A DNA stretch of 64,000 nucleotides, taken from NCBI GenBank assembly GCA_046729855.1, contig JBKPHM010000001.1, forward strand, positions 1 to 64,000, read 5' to 3'. Below the pieces are notes generated by a model that saw nothing but the letters and a program-made list of their open reading frames with translations, was not told the origin of the DNA and made no database searches. The DNA is from DATHSY01 sp046729855. Its GTDB lineage: Bacteria > Actinomycetota > UBA4738 > HRBIN12. Below, in pieces: positions 23,822-34,801 of this stretch (positions are counted from its first letter, which is position 1; each line of letters begins with the position of its first letter). A program made the translations under genes and the position numbers.

Positions 23822-24834
23822 CGACGTCCCGCTCCCCTCGCTGGGTCCTCCACGTCGACCTCGACGAGTTCATCGCGGCGGTCGAGATCCTTCGCCACCC
23901 CGAACTCGCGGGAAGGCCGGTTGTCGTGGGCGGCGACGGTGATCCGACCAAGCGCGGCGTCGTGTCGACGGCGTCGTACGAGGCGCGTCGGTTCGGCGTG
24001 CACTCGGCGATGCCGCTCCGCACCGCGCTCAAGCGATGCCCGGAGTGCGTGTTCCTCCCGGTCGACGGCGATGAGTACCAGCGCGCGTCCGCCGTGGTGA
24101 TGGAGACGCTCCGATCGTTCGACGTCGTCGTCGAGGTCGCCGGGTGGGACGAGGCGTACCTCGCGACCGACGTCGACGACGCCGAGGCAATGGCCAACGC
24201 CATCCAATCCGCGGTGGTCGAGCGGACACGGTTGTGGTCGTCGATCGGCATCGGGGACAACAAGCTTCGCGCCAAGCTGGCGACCGGGTTCGCGAAGCCT
24301 CGCGGCGTGTTCGCGCTGACGCGCGAGAACTGGACCGACGTGATGGCCGGTCAGCCGGTGGACGCGCTCTGGGGGATCGGCCGCAAGACCGCGAACAAGC
24401 TCGATGCGCTCGGGATCCGCATCGTCGAGCAGCTCGCGCGAACCGACGACGAGCGGCTTGCCGAGTCGTTCGGCCCGAACACCGGCCCGTGGCTGCGCCG
24501 TCTCGCGACGGGCGAGGACGCCACCCCCGTCACCGATGAGCCGTACCTCGCCAAAGGCCATGGCAAGGAGCGCACGTTCCAGCTGGATCTAACCGACCCC
24601 GACGAGATTCGGCGCGAGACCCGGCGCCTCGCCGACGAACTGGGCCGCGACCTTTCGCCCAGTGGGCGACCGGTCGAGCGGGTGATCGTGAAGGTCCGCT
24701 TCGCGCCGTTCTTCACCCAGACGCACGGCGTGCCGTTCGAGGGCTCCCTCGTGGCCTCGGCCGCGTCGGCCCTCGAGCGGTTCGATCTCGCCCGTCCCGT
24801 CCGCCTGCTCGGCGTGCGCGCCGAGTTCCGCTGA
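23818..24834 (+). CDS. dinB: DNA polymerase IV, DinB2/DinP-like Y-family polymerase (338 aa)
   Basis: This Y-family polymerase copies damaged DNA. The palm metal ligands are visible in LHVDLDEFIAAVE and VAGWDEAYLATD. The finger motif TKRGVVSTASYEARRFGVHSAMP and the HhH region VDALWGIGRKTANKLDALGI are present, followed by a little-finger domain with a KVRF strand. GWDEA in place of SIDEA, and SIGIGDNKLRAKLATGFAKPRGVF, resemble mycobacterial DinP/DinB2. It lacks an obvious beta-clamp tail. The GTG start overlaps the upstream unknown gene. Confidence 0.93.
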   Translation: MTTSRSPRWVLHVDLDEFIAAVEILRHPELAGRPVVVGGDGDPTKRGVVSTASYEARRFGVHSAMPLRTALKRCPECVFLPVDGDEYQRASAVVMETLRSFDVVVEVAGWDEAYLATDVDDAEAMANAIQSAVVERTRLWSSIGIGDNKLRAKLATGFAKPRGVFALTRENWTDVMAGQPVDALWGIGRKTANKLDALGIRIVEQLARTDDERLAESFGPNTGPWLRRLATGEDATPVTDEPYLAKGHGKERTFQLDLTDPDEIRRETRRLADELGRDLSPSGRPVERVIVKVRFAPFFTQTHGVPFEGSLVASAASALERFDLARPVRLLGVRAEFR

Positions 24835-24935
24835 CGCCGCACGATGCAGACGGGGACCCTGAACCGATCGCCGGCCGGTACGAGCTCACTTCTGCAAACG
24901 GTGACACCGATCTCGCGGACACCTGCTGTCCCAGC

Positions 24936-25727
24936 TCAGTTGACGTTGCGCGCGTCGCGGTCGGCGAGGACGCGGATCGTCTCGCACCCGGCGCGCACGA
25001 GCCGCTCGACGTTTGCCTCGCCGGCGTCGAACGACGACTGCGGATCGAAGGCGCCGTCGTCCTCCGCTGCGAACACGGCGTCGGTGACCACCGATATCGC
25101 GCCGGCGCGCAGCTGCCAGATCCGCCCGAGGGTCATGATCACGCTCGCCTCCATCTCGATCGCGAGCACGTTCATGCGTCGTAGGTCCTCGTACGCCTCC
25201 CGCCAGGACGACAGCTCGTATCCGCCGAACGCCGATCCCGCCCGGGGGACGTAGAACGCGTCCGTTGAGCACGTCGTGCCGATGTGCGACCGTAGCCCGG
25301 CCGCCGCGGTCGCCTCGATCGCGGCGTCGATGATCTCGTGGTGCGCGACCGCCGGGTACTCGAGCGGGGCGTACAGCACCGAGGCACCGTCCCAGCGCAT
25401 CGCCGAATCCATGATCGCGATGTCGCCCAGCGCCACGCCGTCGCGGAACGTGCCGCATGTTCCGATCCGCAGGAACGTGGTCGCGCCCACGCGCGCGAGC
25501 TCCTCGATCGCGATCGCGGTCGACGGGCATCCGATCCCGGTGGACGTGCACGAGATCGGCACGCCCCGGTAGGTCCCGGTGTACGTCACGTACTCGCGGT
25601 TCGACGCGACCTCTCGCGCCTCGTCCCACTGCGAGGCGACGACCGGCACGCGACCCGGGTCGCCGGGGAGAAGGACGTAGGGTGCGACGTCACCCTCCGA
25701 CAGCTTGACGTGGTATTGAACGGACAT
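24936..25727 (-). CDS. Nucleoside phosphorylase (uridine/purine phosphorylase family), copy 2 (263 aa)
   Basis: A nucleoside phosphorylase I protein of UdP/DeoD type. It shows LLPGDPGRVPVVASQWD, the phosphate-binding GIGCPSTAIAIEELARVG and LRIGTCGTF, and the ribose-binding MNVLAIEMEASVIMTLG. It should split a nucleoside with phosphate into base and pentose-1-phosphate. It is the second gene of a tandem pair: ATGA overlap with the upstream paralogue at 25727, and long stretches near the phosphate loop almost identical in DNA sequence to that copy. Confidence 0.88.
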   Translation of the reverse strand: MSVQYHVKLSEGDVAPYVLLPGDPGRVPVVASQWDEAREVASNREYVTYTGTYRGVPISCTSTGIGCPSTAIAIEELARVGATTFLRIGTCGTFRDGVALGDIAIMDSAMRWDGASVLYAPLEYPAVAHHEIIDAAIEATAAAGLRSHIGTTCSTDAFYVPRAGSAFGGYELSSWREAYEDLRRMNVLAIEMEASVIMTLGRIWQLRAGAISVVTDAVFAAEDDGAFDPQSSFDAGEANVERLVRAGCETIRVLADRDARNVN

Positions 25728-26527
25728 CAGGGAGGCGTCTCCGCGCTCGCCTCGGCCAGGATCCGCAGGGTCTCGCAGCCCATCCGGGCCAGCCGGTCGA
25801 TCTCGCCACCGCCGTGCACGAACTGCTTCTCGGGGTCGAACCGACCATCCTGCCCGCTGACCTCCAGCACGTTGTCGAGCACGACGGCGATCCCGCCGGA
25901 CCGAAGCCCCCACAGGCGAGCGAGGACGAAGATCACGCTCGCCTCCATCTCGGCGGCGACGACGTTCATCCGCCTCAGGTCCTGGAAGTGCTCCCGCCAG
26001 GACGACTGCCAGTACCCCGCGAACGACGACCCCGGCCGTGGGTGCATCGCGTAGAACGAGTCAGCCGTGCGCGTCGTCCCCACGTGGAACGGCAGTCGGA
26101 GCTCGCGGCCGGCCCGGATCGCGGCCTCGACGATGGCGTGGTCTGCGACCGCGGGGAAAGACAGCGGCGCGTACAGGCGGGACGCTCCGTCGTACCGAGC
26201 CGCGGAGTCGAAGATCGCGATGTCGCCGGGCGACACGCGGTCCTGGAACGTGCCGCACGTGCCGATCCGCAGGAACGTCGAGGCGCCGACGCGCGCGAGC
26301 TCCTCCATCGCGATCGAGGTCGACGGGCATCCGATCCCGGTGGACGTGCACGAGATCGGGACGCCTCGGTACGTCCCGGTGTACGTGACGTACTCGCGGT
26401 TCGACGCGACCTCTCGCGCCTCGTCCCACAGCGAGGCGACGACGGGGACGCGGCCTGGGTCGCCGGGGAGCAGCACCGAGGGTGCGACGTCACCCGGCCG
26501 GACCTTCAGGTGGTACTGGAGCGACAC
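25727..26527 (-). CDS. Nucleoside phosphorylase (uridine/purine phosphorylase family), copy 1 (266 aa)
   Basis: The sequence is closely similar to the downstream copy, including GIGCPSTSIAMEELARVG, LRIGTCGTF and AEMEASVIFVLARLW. The base-binding region differs (FYAMHPRPGSSFAGYWQSSW against FYVPRAGSAFGGYELSSW), which suggests different substrate preference after duplication. The frame starts at a GTG at 26527. The two genes are translationally coupled. They could also form a hetero-oligomer. Confidence 0.88.
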   Translation of the reverse strand: MSLQYHLKVRPGDVAPSVLLPGDPGRVPVVASLWDEAREVASNREYVTYTGTYRGVPISCTSTGIGCPSTSIAMEELARVGASTFLRIGTCGTFQDRVSPGDIAIFDSAARYDGASRLYAPLSFPAVADHAIVEAAIRAGRELRLPFHVGTTRTADSFYAMHPRPGSSFAGYWQSSWREHFQDLRRMNVVAAEMEASVIFVLARLWGLRSGGIAVVLDNVLEVSGQDGRFDPEKQFVHGGGEIDRLARMGCETLRILAEASAETPP

Positions 26528-26650
26528 GCGCTCCGTATATCACGACGACCGGGCGGCGGGGACACCCCCCTCGCCCGTCGGCATCACGCTCGGCGCCGCC
26601 CGGCGCACCCCGCACGTGCTGCGGCGCATCGGCCGTTAGGCTTCACGTCC

Positions 26651-27058
26651 ATGGAGCCGCCGGCGTCACAACGCGACGTGCTGATCATCCTCGCCCGGAA
26701 CCTGACGTCCCGGCTCGCGACGCCCGTGTGGATCGTGGACGTTCGGGGCACCGTGATCTACTTCAACGAAGCCGCGGAGGCGATCGTCGGCCGACCCTTC
26801 CTCGAGGGCTCCGGCATGCCGGCAGAGGAGTGGTCGGCGCTTCTGCGGCCGGTCGACGAGCGTGGCAACGCCGTCCCCTATGAGCGCCTGCCGGTCGGGA
26901 TCGCGAACACCCAAGGCCGGCCGAACCATCAGGTCCTGACGATCAGGAGCGCCGACGGGAGCCTCCGGAAGGTCGAAGCCACCGCGTTCCCCCTGTGCGC
27001 ACATGCCGATCGGTGCGTCGGCGCGGTCGCGATCTTCTGGGAGGCATCCCAGACCTAG
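26651..27058 (+). CDS. PAS-domain protein (135 aa)
   Basis: A single PAS sensor fold: ATPVWIVDVRGTVIYFNEAAEAIVGRPF, then EEWSALLRPVDERGNAVPYERLPVG and a C-terminal strand VEATAFPLCAHADRCVGAVAIFWEA. No output domain is fused, so it may sense a ligand or redox cue and act through a partner. The TAG stop directly abuts the ATG of the MBL-fold gene, and the two are probably cotranscribed. Confidence 0.78.
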   Translation: MEPPASQRDVLIILARNLTSRLATPVWIVDVRGTVIYFNEAAEAIVGRPFLEGSGMPAEEWSALLRPVDERGNAVPYERLPVGIANTQGRPNHQVLTIRSADGSLRKVEATAFPLCAHADRCVGAVAIFWEASQT

Positions 27059-27901
27059 ATGCGCGTTCGCATCTGGGGGTGCCGGGGCTCGATCGCCTCA
27101 CCGGGCGCCGATACGGCCCGGTACGGGGGCAACACGTCCTGCCTCGAGGTGCGGACCTCGGACGGGTCGCTCGCGATCCTCGACGCCGGGACCGGCGCGC
27201 GACCGCTGGGCCTCGCACTGGAGGATGCGGACGCTGGACGGATCGACGTGTTGTTGACGCACCTCCACCTCGACCACATCGAGGGTCTCGGCGCCTTCGC
27301 GCCGATATGGGACCACCGGGCTGAGGTCCACATCTGGGGCCCGTCGTCGCCCGTGAGCTCGCTCCGCGAGCGGATCGCGACCTACTTCTCCCCCCCGCTG
27401 TTCCCGCTCCACCTCCCCGAGGCGGGGGCGAACATCGTCTTTCACGACGCACCGGAAGGGACCTGGACGCTCGGCAGCCTCACGGTGACGTCGGAACAGA
27501 TCGTGCACGCCGGCTCGACCCTCGGCTACCGGCTCGAGGATCAGGCCCGGGTGCTCACGTACCTCACGGATCACGAGCCCGCGCTCGGCGGCGACCTCGT
27601 CGAGTCGCCCGAGGAGTGGATCTCGGGGTTCCGACTCGCGCGCGGCGCCGACGTCCTCGTCCACGACTGCCAGTACGTGCCCGAGGAGTACGTCGAGCGG
27701 ATGGGGTTCGGTCACTCGAGCACGGATCACGTCGCGGCGTTCGCCCGGCGCGCCGGCGTGGGCCGGCTGATCCTGTTCCATCACGATCCGATGCACACCG
27801 ACGATCAGCTCGAGGCGATGCGTGAGCGCGTGATCGAGCGGTTCGGCGCCGACGGCGACCGCGTCGTCCTGGCGGCGGACGGCATGACGTTCGACGTCTG
27901 A
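27059..27901 (+). CDS. MBL-fold metallohydrolase (280 aa)
   Basis: The metallo-beta-lactamase motif THLHLDHIEGLG is intact, with further ligand histidines in QIVHAGSTLGYR, an Asp in VLVHDCQYV and His in GHSSTDHVAAFA and LFHHDPMHTDD. The start MRVRIWGCRGSIASPG with YGGNTSCLEV is typical of a subfamily often linked to cyclic-nucleotide or signalling phosphodiesterases. It follows the PAS gene without a gap. A 14-bp tandem repeat begins within its last codons and stop. Confidence 0.87.
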   Translation: MRVRIWGCRGSIASPGADTARYGGNTSCLEVRTSDGSLAILDAGTGARPLGLALEDADAGRIDVLLTHLHLDHIEGLGAFAPIWDHRAEVHIWGPSSPVSSLRERIATYFSPPLFPLHLPEAGANIVFHDAPEGTWTLGSLTVTSEQIVHAGSTLGYRLEDQARVLTYLTDHEPALGGDLVESPEEWISGFRLARGADVLVHDCQYVPEEYVERMGFGHSSTDHVAAFARRAGVGRLILFHHDPMHTDDQLEAMRERVIERFGADGDRVVLAADGMTFDV

Positions 27902-27948
27902 TCCGAGAGGTCTGATCCGAGACGTCTGATCCGAGACGTCTGATCCGA
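27893..27948. repeat. Four tandem copies of a 14-bp unit
   Basis: The unit is GACGTCTGATCCGA; copies begin at 27893, 27907 (one mismatch, GAGG), 27921 and 27935. The first copy includes the TGA stop of the MBL gene. The array fills the gap between two convergent genes, ending five bases before the SDR stop. Confidence 0.9.
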
Positions 27949-27952
27949 ACGG

Positions 27953-28714
27953 TCACCCGGCGGTCCCGCCGCCATCCACGGCGAGTGTCGCGCCCGTGAT
28001 GAACGAGGCCTCGTCGCTCGCGAGGAACAGCACGGCGCGGGCCACCTCGACCGGGTCCCCCATCCGCCCGAGCGGACGGTCCGAGGCCCACGCAACGTAG
28101 CGCTCCCACGTCCAGCCCTTGCGCTCGGCGTCGGCGGTCTCCATTGCTGTCTCGGTGTCGCCGGGGCACACCGCGTTCACGCGGATCCCGTGGCGGCCGT
28201 GGTCGATCGCCAGCGCTTTCGTCATCAGCGTGACGCCGCCCTTCGCCGCGCAGTACGCGACCGCGCCGGCGCCGCCGACGAGCCCCCAGCCGGAGCTGTT
28301 GTTCACGATCGCGCCGCCGCCCTGCCCGATCATGACCGGCAACGCGAAGTGACACATCAGGAACGTGCCTTTGAGCATTGTGTCGACGTGCAGATCGAAC
28401 TCCTCCGGCGAACAGCCGACCGCGTCGTTCTCGACGTAGAGCCCTGCGTTGTTGAACAGGACGTCGAGCCGGCCGAACGCCTCGACGGTCTCGCGCACGC
28501 TCCGCGCACAATCGTCCCGCGACCGCACGTCCGCGCGGACGAATCGCGCCGTCCCGCCGCGCGACGCGACCTCGCCGACAACCGCGCCCCCCCGATCCTC
28601 GTCGCGCCCAGTCAGCACGACCTTCGCGCCCTCCTCGGCGAACAGCGCCGCCGTCGCTCGTCCAATCCCGGACGTCCCCCCGGTGATCAGGGCCACGCTG
28701 CCCTCGAGCCGCAT
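27953..28714 (-). CDS. Classical short-chain dehydrogenase/reductase (253 aa)
   Basis: The protein has TGGTSGIGRATAALF for cofactor binding, NNAGLY, the catalytic Ser in NNSSGWGLVGG and the YCAAK active-site pair, and the C-terminal FITGATLAVDGGG. An Arg rather than Asp after the second strand (LTGRDEDRG) favours NADP(H). The substrate is unknown. It is convergent with the MBL gene and divergent from the CO dehydrogenase operon. Confidence 0.9.
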   Translation of the reverse strand: MRLEGSVALITGGTSGIGRATAALFAEEGAKVVLTGRDEDRGGAVVGEVASRGGTARFVRADVRSRDDCARSVRETVEAFGRLDVLFNNAGLYVENDAVGCSPEEFDLHVDTMLKGTFLMCHFALPVMIGQGGGAIVNNSSGWGLVGGAGAVAYCAAKGGVTLMTKALAIDHGRHGIRVNAVCPGDTETAMETADAERKGWTWERYVAWASDRPLGRMGDPVEVARAVLFLASDEASFITGATLAVDGGGTAG

Positions 28715-28836
28715 CCAGCCTCCTCGCCTTCCGTCCGGCGAACGCTACCTGGTGGCGGACACCGGAGTTGCGCGGCGCTGGCGTTGGGTGTGCAATCGCG
28801 CTGTCCGGCCCGCACCCCGGGAAGGAGGCGTGACCC

Positions 28837-29706
28837 GTGCTGCCCCCACGCTTCGAGTACCACCGGCCGAGCTCCCTCGACGAAGCGCTGTCGCTCCTCG
28901 ACACCTACGGCGAGGACGCGAAGGTCCTGGCCGGTGGCCAGAGCCTGATCCCGCTGATGAAGCTGCGGCTCGCGACCCCGGCCCACCTGATCGACGTGAA
29001 CCGGATCCCCGGCCTCGACACGATCGACGACCGCGACGGGACGCTCCGCATCGGCGCCCTCGTTCGTCACGCGCAGCTCGCCACGTCGGAGGCGGTCTCG
29101 GCCCGGTACCCGACGATCGCCGCCGCCGCGCCGATGATCGCCGACCCGCTCGTGCGCAACGTGGGGACGATCGGCGGGTCGCTGACACACGCCGACCCAT
29201 CGGGCGACCTGGGATCCGTCATGCTCGCCCTCGGCGCGTCGGTCGTGCTTCGTAGCGCGCGAGGCGAGCGTGAGGTCGCGATCCACGACTACCTCGTCGA
29301 CACGTTCCAGACGTCGATCGCGCCGAACGAGCTGCTGACGGAGGTCCGCGTGCCCGCGCCGAGCGCGAGCGCCGGTGGCACGTACCTCAAGCTCGAACGC
29401 AAGGTCGGGGACTTCGCCACCGTCGGCGCCGCCGTATTCCTGTCCCTGGACGACGGAGACATCGGACGTGCCGGCATCGGCCTCACCTCGGTCGGGCTCA
29501 CGAACATCGACGCGTCCGATGCGGCCGCGGCGTTGGTCGGGCGACCCCCCGACGAGGACGCGTTCGCCGATGCCGCATCGCTCGCGGCGCGGGCCGCCTC
29601 GCCCGCGACCGACGTCCGGGGGTCGGCCGATTACAAACGCCACGTCGTGGACGTCTTCGTTCGACGCGGGCTCGCGCGCGCGGCCGAGATGGCCGGGCAC
29701 CGCTGA
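28837..29706 (+). CDS. coxM: CO dehydrogenase medium (FAD) subunit CoxM (289 aa)
   Basis: The FAD-binding motifs of molybdenum hydroxylase flavoproteins are present: AGGQSLIPLMKLRL near residue 32 and TIGGSLTHADPSGD near residue 110. It passes electrons from the Fe-S subunit to the quinone pool. The GTG start is supported by AAGGAGG eight to nine bases upstream. It is the first gene of an M-S-L order, the arrangement characteristic of form I (true) aerobic CO dehydrogenases. Confidence 0.9.
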   Translation: MLPPRFEYHRPSSLDEALSLLDTYGEDAKVLAGGQSLIPLMKLRLATPAHLIDVNRIPGLDTIDDRDGTLRIGALVRHAQLATSEAVSARYPTIAAAAPMIADPLVRNVGTIGGSLTHADPSGDLGSVMLALGASVVLRSARGEREVAIHDYLVDTFQTSIAPNELLTEVRVPAPSASAGGTYLKLERKVGDFATVGAAVFLSLDDGDIGRAGIGLTSVGLTNIDASDAAAALVGRPPDEDAFADAASLAARAASPATDVRGSADYKRHVVDVFVRRGLARAAEMAGHR

Positions 29707-29718
29707 GGGGAGGCGGGG

Positions 29719-30207
29719 ATGGAGATCACCTTCACGGTCAACGGCGTCGAACGGACCGCGGACGTCGAGCCGCGGATGCTGTTGGTCCACCTGCTCCGCG
29801 ACGTCGTCGGGCTCACCGGGACGCACGTCGGATGCGACACGACGAGCTGCGGCGCGTGCACGGTGCTGCTCGACGGCACGCCCGTCAAGTCGTGCACGCT
29901 ATTCGGCGTCCAGGCCGACGGCCGCCGGGTCACCACGGTCGAGGGGCTGCAGACCGACGGTTCGCTGCACCCCGTGCAGGAGGCGTTCAAGCAGGAGCAC
30001 GGCCTCCAGTGCGGGTTCTGTACGCCCGGCATGATGCTCGTGGCCGCGGCGCTCCTCGAGGAGAACCCCGAGCCCACGGAGGAAGACGTCCGGTGGGCGA
30101 TCTCGGGCAACATCTGCCGCTGCACCGGCTACGTGAACATCGTCAGGGCGGTCCAGAGCGCGGCGGCCGCGAAGGCCGACGCCGCGACCGCCAGCGGAAC
30201 GGCCTGA
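29719..30207 (+). CDS. coxS: CO dehydrogenase small (2Fe-2S) subunit CoxS (162 aa)
   Basis: Two [2Fe-2S] clusters are predicted: the ferredoxin-like set CDTTSCGACTVLLDG and the helical set CGFCTPGM...CRCTGY. It bridges CoxL and CoxM electronically. It begins 12 bases after coxM with a GGGGAGG-like site and is followed by coxL 10 bases later, so all three subunits are one operon. A short Ala-rich tail extends beyond the family's usual end. Confidence 0.93.
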   Translation: MEITFTVNGVERTADVEPRMLLVHLLRDVVGLTGTHVGCDTTSCGACTVLLDGTPVKSCTLFGVQADGRRVTTVEGLQTDGSLHPVQEAFKQEHGLQCGFCTPGMMLVAAALLEENPEPTEEDVRWAISGNICRCTGYVNIVRAVQSAAAAKADAATASGTA

Positions 30208-30217
30208 GGGGGGCGAG

Positions 30218-32562
<2,345 letters not shown>

Positions 32563-32566
<4 letters not shown>

Positions 32567-33498
32567 ACCCGCAGCTCCTTCGCCTAGCAGGCGAGCTCGC
32601 GGCTCGTGGGCACCCGTTCGTGCTCGCGACGGTGATCTGGCGGCGCTCGCCGTCCTCGGGCAAGGAGGGCGCGACCGCGATCGTCACGACCGACGGGGAG
32701 GTCCGTGGCTGGCTCGGCGGCGCGTGCGCGGAGCCGACGGTCGTCCGCGAGGCGCTGCGCGCGCTCGAGGAAGGAACGCCTCGGCTGCTGTTCCTGGGTC
32801 CGCCCGAGGAGCTCGCCTCCGGCCGCCGCGACGGCGTGGTCGCCGTGCCGATCGCCTGTCAGAGCGAGGGAGCGCTGGAGGTCTACGTGGAACCCGTCCT
32901 GCCCCAACCCCAGGTCGTCGCGATCGGTCGTTCGCCCGCCGCCGAAGCGCTCGCCGAGATGGCGGCCGCGCTCGGATGGCGATCCATGCACCTCGCCGGT
33001 GATCCGCTCGACCTGTCCGGCGTCGACGAGCGTTCGTACGTCGTGGTCGCGACGCAGGGGCACTACGACGAGGCCGCGCTCGCGCGCGCTCTGGAGACAC
33101 CGGCCGCGTACGTCGGGCTGATCGCGTCGCGGAAGCGGGCGGACGCCGTCCTCGGGTACCTCCGCGACCGCGGTGTCGCCGTCGAGCAGCTCGCGCGCGT
33201 GCACGCGCCGGCAGGCCTAGATCTGGGACGGACGTCGACCGAGGAGATCGCCGTCTCGGTGATGGCCGAGATCGTGCAGCTCCGCGCGGCCGGATCCCTG
33301 ACCGCTGAGGCCGCGTCGGAGACCGCCGTCCGGCACGAGGTGCAGGACCCGGTCTGCGGCATGATGGTCGACGTCGCCCACGCGCCCCACCGCACGGTGC
33401 ACGAGGGACGAACCTTGTACTTCTGCTCGGCCGGGTGCCTCGCTAGGTTCGAGGCCGATCCAGCCGCCTACGCCGAGTCGGAAGGCGTGGGGCGGTGA
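32563..33498 (+). CDS. XdhC/CoxI maturation protein fused to a YHS metal-binding domain (311 aa)
   Basis: Residues 1-240 are XdhC/CoxI-like: FVLATVIWRRSPSSGKEGATAIV, GWLGGACAEPTVVREAL, and a Rossmann part with VVATQGHYDEAAL and YVGLIASRKRAD. Such proteins bind and sulfurate or insert the Mo cofactor. The last 45 residues form a YHS domain, DPVCGMMVDVAHAP...LYFCSAGCLARFEADP, with paired cysteines typical of heavy-metal sites. The ATG overlaps the coxL stop (ATGA). Since CoxL needs Cu, the added YHS domain could deliver copper; this is an inference. Confidence 0.85.
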
Positions 33499-34025
33499 TC
33501 GGCGCCGAGACCTTCATGCTCGTGTTCCGCCTGATCCACATCCTCGCCGGCATGGTCTGGCTGGGCGCGGCCTCGCTGATCGTCCTATTCGTCGCACCGG
33601 CCGTCGCCGAGGTCGGACCGGCCGCCGGACCGCTCATCTCGAACCTGGTGCTCAAGCGGCGCGTGACGCGCTTCGTCGTCGGCTCCGGCGCCGTTACGGT
33701 CCTGGCCGGCGCGGTCCTGTACTGGAAGGACGTGGAGCTCTCGGGGTCCTTCGCCGACTTCGTCGGGTCGAACTTCGGGCTCGCGATGACGATCGGAGGA
33801 ATCGCCGCGCTTCTCGCACTCGCGATCGGCCTCACGATCGTGTCCCCGGGGATGGAGCGAGCCGTCCGAACGGCCGGCGAGCTGGGGCGGCAGGCTGGCC
33901 CCGAGGCCCCAGAGCAGGCCGAACGCCTCAGGGCCATGCAGGTGCGGGTCCGGCGCGCTTCACGGACGGCCGTAGCGCTCATCGCGATCGCAGCCGCCGC
34001 GATGTCGACGGCACGGTACTGGTAG
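33495..34025 (+). CDS. Four-helix membrane protein, DUF2269/CopD-like (176 aa)
   Basis: The protein begins FMLVFRLIHILAGMVWLGAAS, a HxxxGxxWxG helix seen in CopD and DUF2269 membrane proteins, followed by three more hydrophobic helices and a basic tail. It is translationally coupled to the CoxI-YHS gene (GTGA). That placement suggests a role tied to CO dehydrogenase, possibly metal handling or membrane docking; neither is shown by the sequence. Confidence 0.7.
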   Translation: MIGAETFMLVFRLIHILAGMVWLGAASLIVLFVAPAVAEVGPAAGPLISNLVLKRRVTRFVVGSGAVTVLAGAVLYWKDVELSGSFADFVGSNFGLAMTIGGIAALLALAIGLTIVSPGMERAVRTAGELGRQAGPEAPEQAERLRAMQVRVRRASRTAVALIAIAAAAMSTARYW

Positions 34026-34055
34026 ACACCGCCAGACCGCCTGACGTAGGGACGG

Positions 34056-34081
34056 TTTCGGGCGGCCCCGTTCCGGGGAAA
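34056..34081 (+). promoter_or_regulatory. Sigma-B/F-type promoter for the 34116 gene
   Basis: GTTT (34056-34059), 16 bases, GGGGAA (or 17 bases to GGGAAA), 35 bases before the ATG at 34116. The spacing variant makes this copy slightly weaker than the others. Confidence 0.65.
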
Positions 34082-34115
34082 CCCTTACCAGGCAACCTCT
34101 GGAAGGAGGTCCGAC

Positions 34116-34784
34116 ATGGCTGAGCGTTACCGGGACGATCCCAGCGACCCGCATGTCGACCACGACGACGACGGCAACTTGGACGTCGATGAACGGCACG
34201 ACCGCACGACGTTCACGAACGAAGGGCGCGACGTCATGGTGGATCGTGCGCGCGGCGGCGTCTCGCTCGTCGGGATCCTGACCGGTGTCGCGGTCGCGCT
34301 CGGCGCGACTGTGGTCCTGACCGCGATCGCCGGTGCGATCGCGGCGGGCGTCGATGCGCTGGAACAGGCGGCCGACGATGCCACCGCAGTGCAGGTCGGG
34401 ATCGGCGTCGGCATCGTCCTCGTCGTGATCCAGTTCCTCGCCTACATGTGGGGTGGCTACACGGCGGGCCGCATGGCTCGCGGCGCGGGCGCGCTGAACG
34501 GCATCCTGGTGCCGATCGCTGCGCTCGTGATCGCCGCGATCGTGGCGGCGATCGCCGCGGCGTTCGGCGCGAACGCCGACACGATCGTCTCGTTCCGAGA
34601 GACGCGGTTCCCGACCCTCGACAACACGCTCGTCGACGTCGGTGTCGGCGTCGGCATCGCCAGCCTGATCGCGATGCTGCTCGGCGGCCTGTTCGGCGGG
34701 ATGATGGGATCGCGCTGGCACGACCGGCTCGAGGCCCGCGTCCAGGAGCGCGAGGTCGACGAGCGCACCCCTTACGCAGCCTGA
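34116..34784 (+). CDS. Polytopic membrane protein of unknown function (222 aa)
   Basis: An acidic 45-residue N-terminus is followed by about four hydrophobic helices (GILTGVAVALGATVVLTAIAG, VGIGVGIVLVVIQFLAYMWG, GILVPIAALVIAAIVAAIAA, GVGVGIASLIAMLLGGLFGG). The motif YMWGGYTAGRMARGAGALNG resembles YrzE/TIGR04086-type membrane proteins. AAGGAGGT precedes the ATG. A sigma-B-type promoter lies upstream, so it is probably induced in the stress regulon together with the YihY-like gene that follows. Confidence 0.72.
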   Translation: MAERYRDDPSDPHVDHDDDGNLDVDERHDRTTFTNEGRDVMVDRARGGVSLVGILTGVAVALGATVVLTAIAGAIAAGVDALEQAADDATAVQVGIGVGIVLVVIQFLAYMWGGYTAGRMARGAGALNGILVPIAALVIAAIVAAIAAAFGANADTIVSFRETRFPTLDNTLVDVGVGVGIASLIAMLLGGLFGGMMGSRWHDRLEARVQEREVDERTPYAA

Positions 34785-34801
34785 CCGCGACGAGCGAACG
34801 C

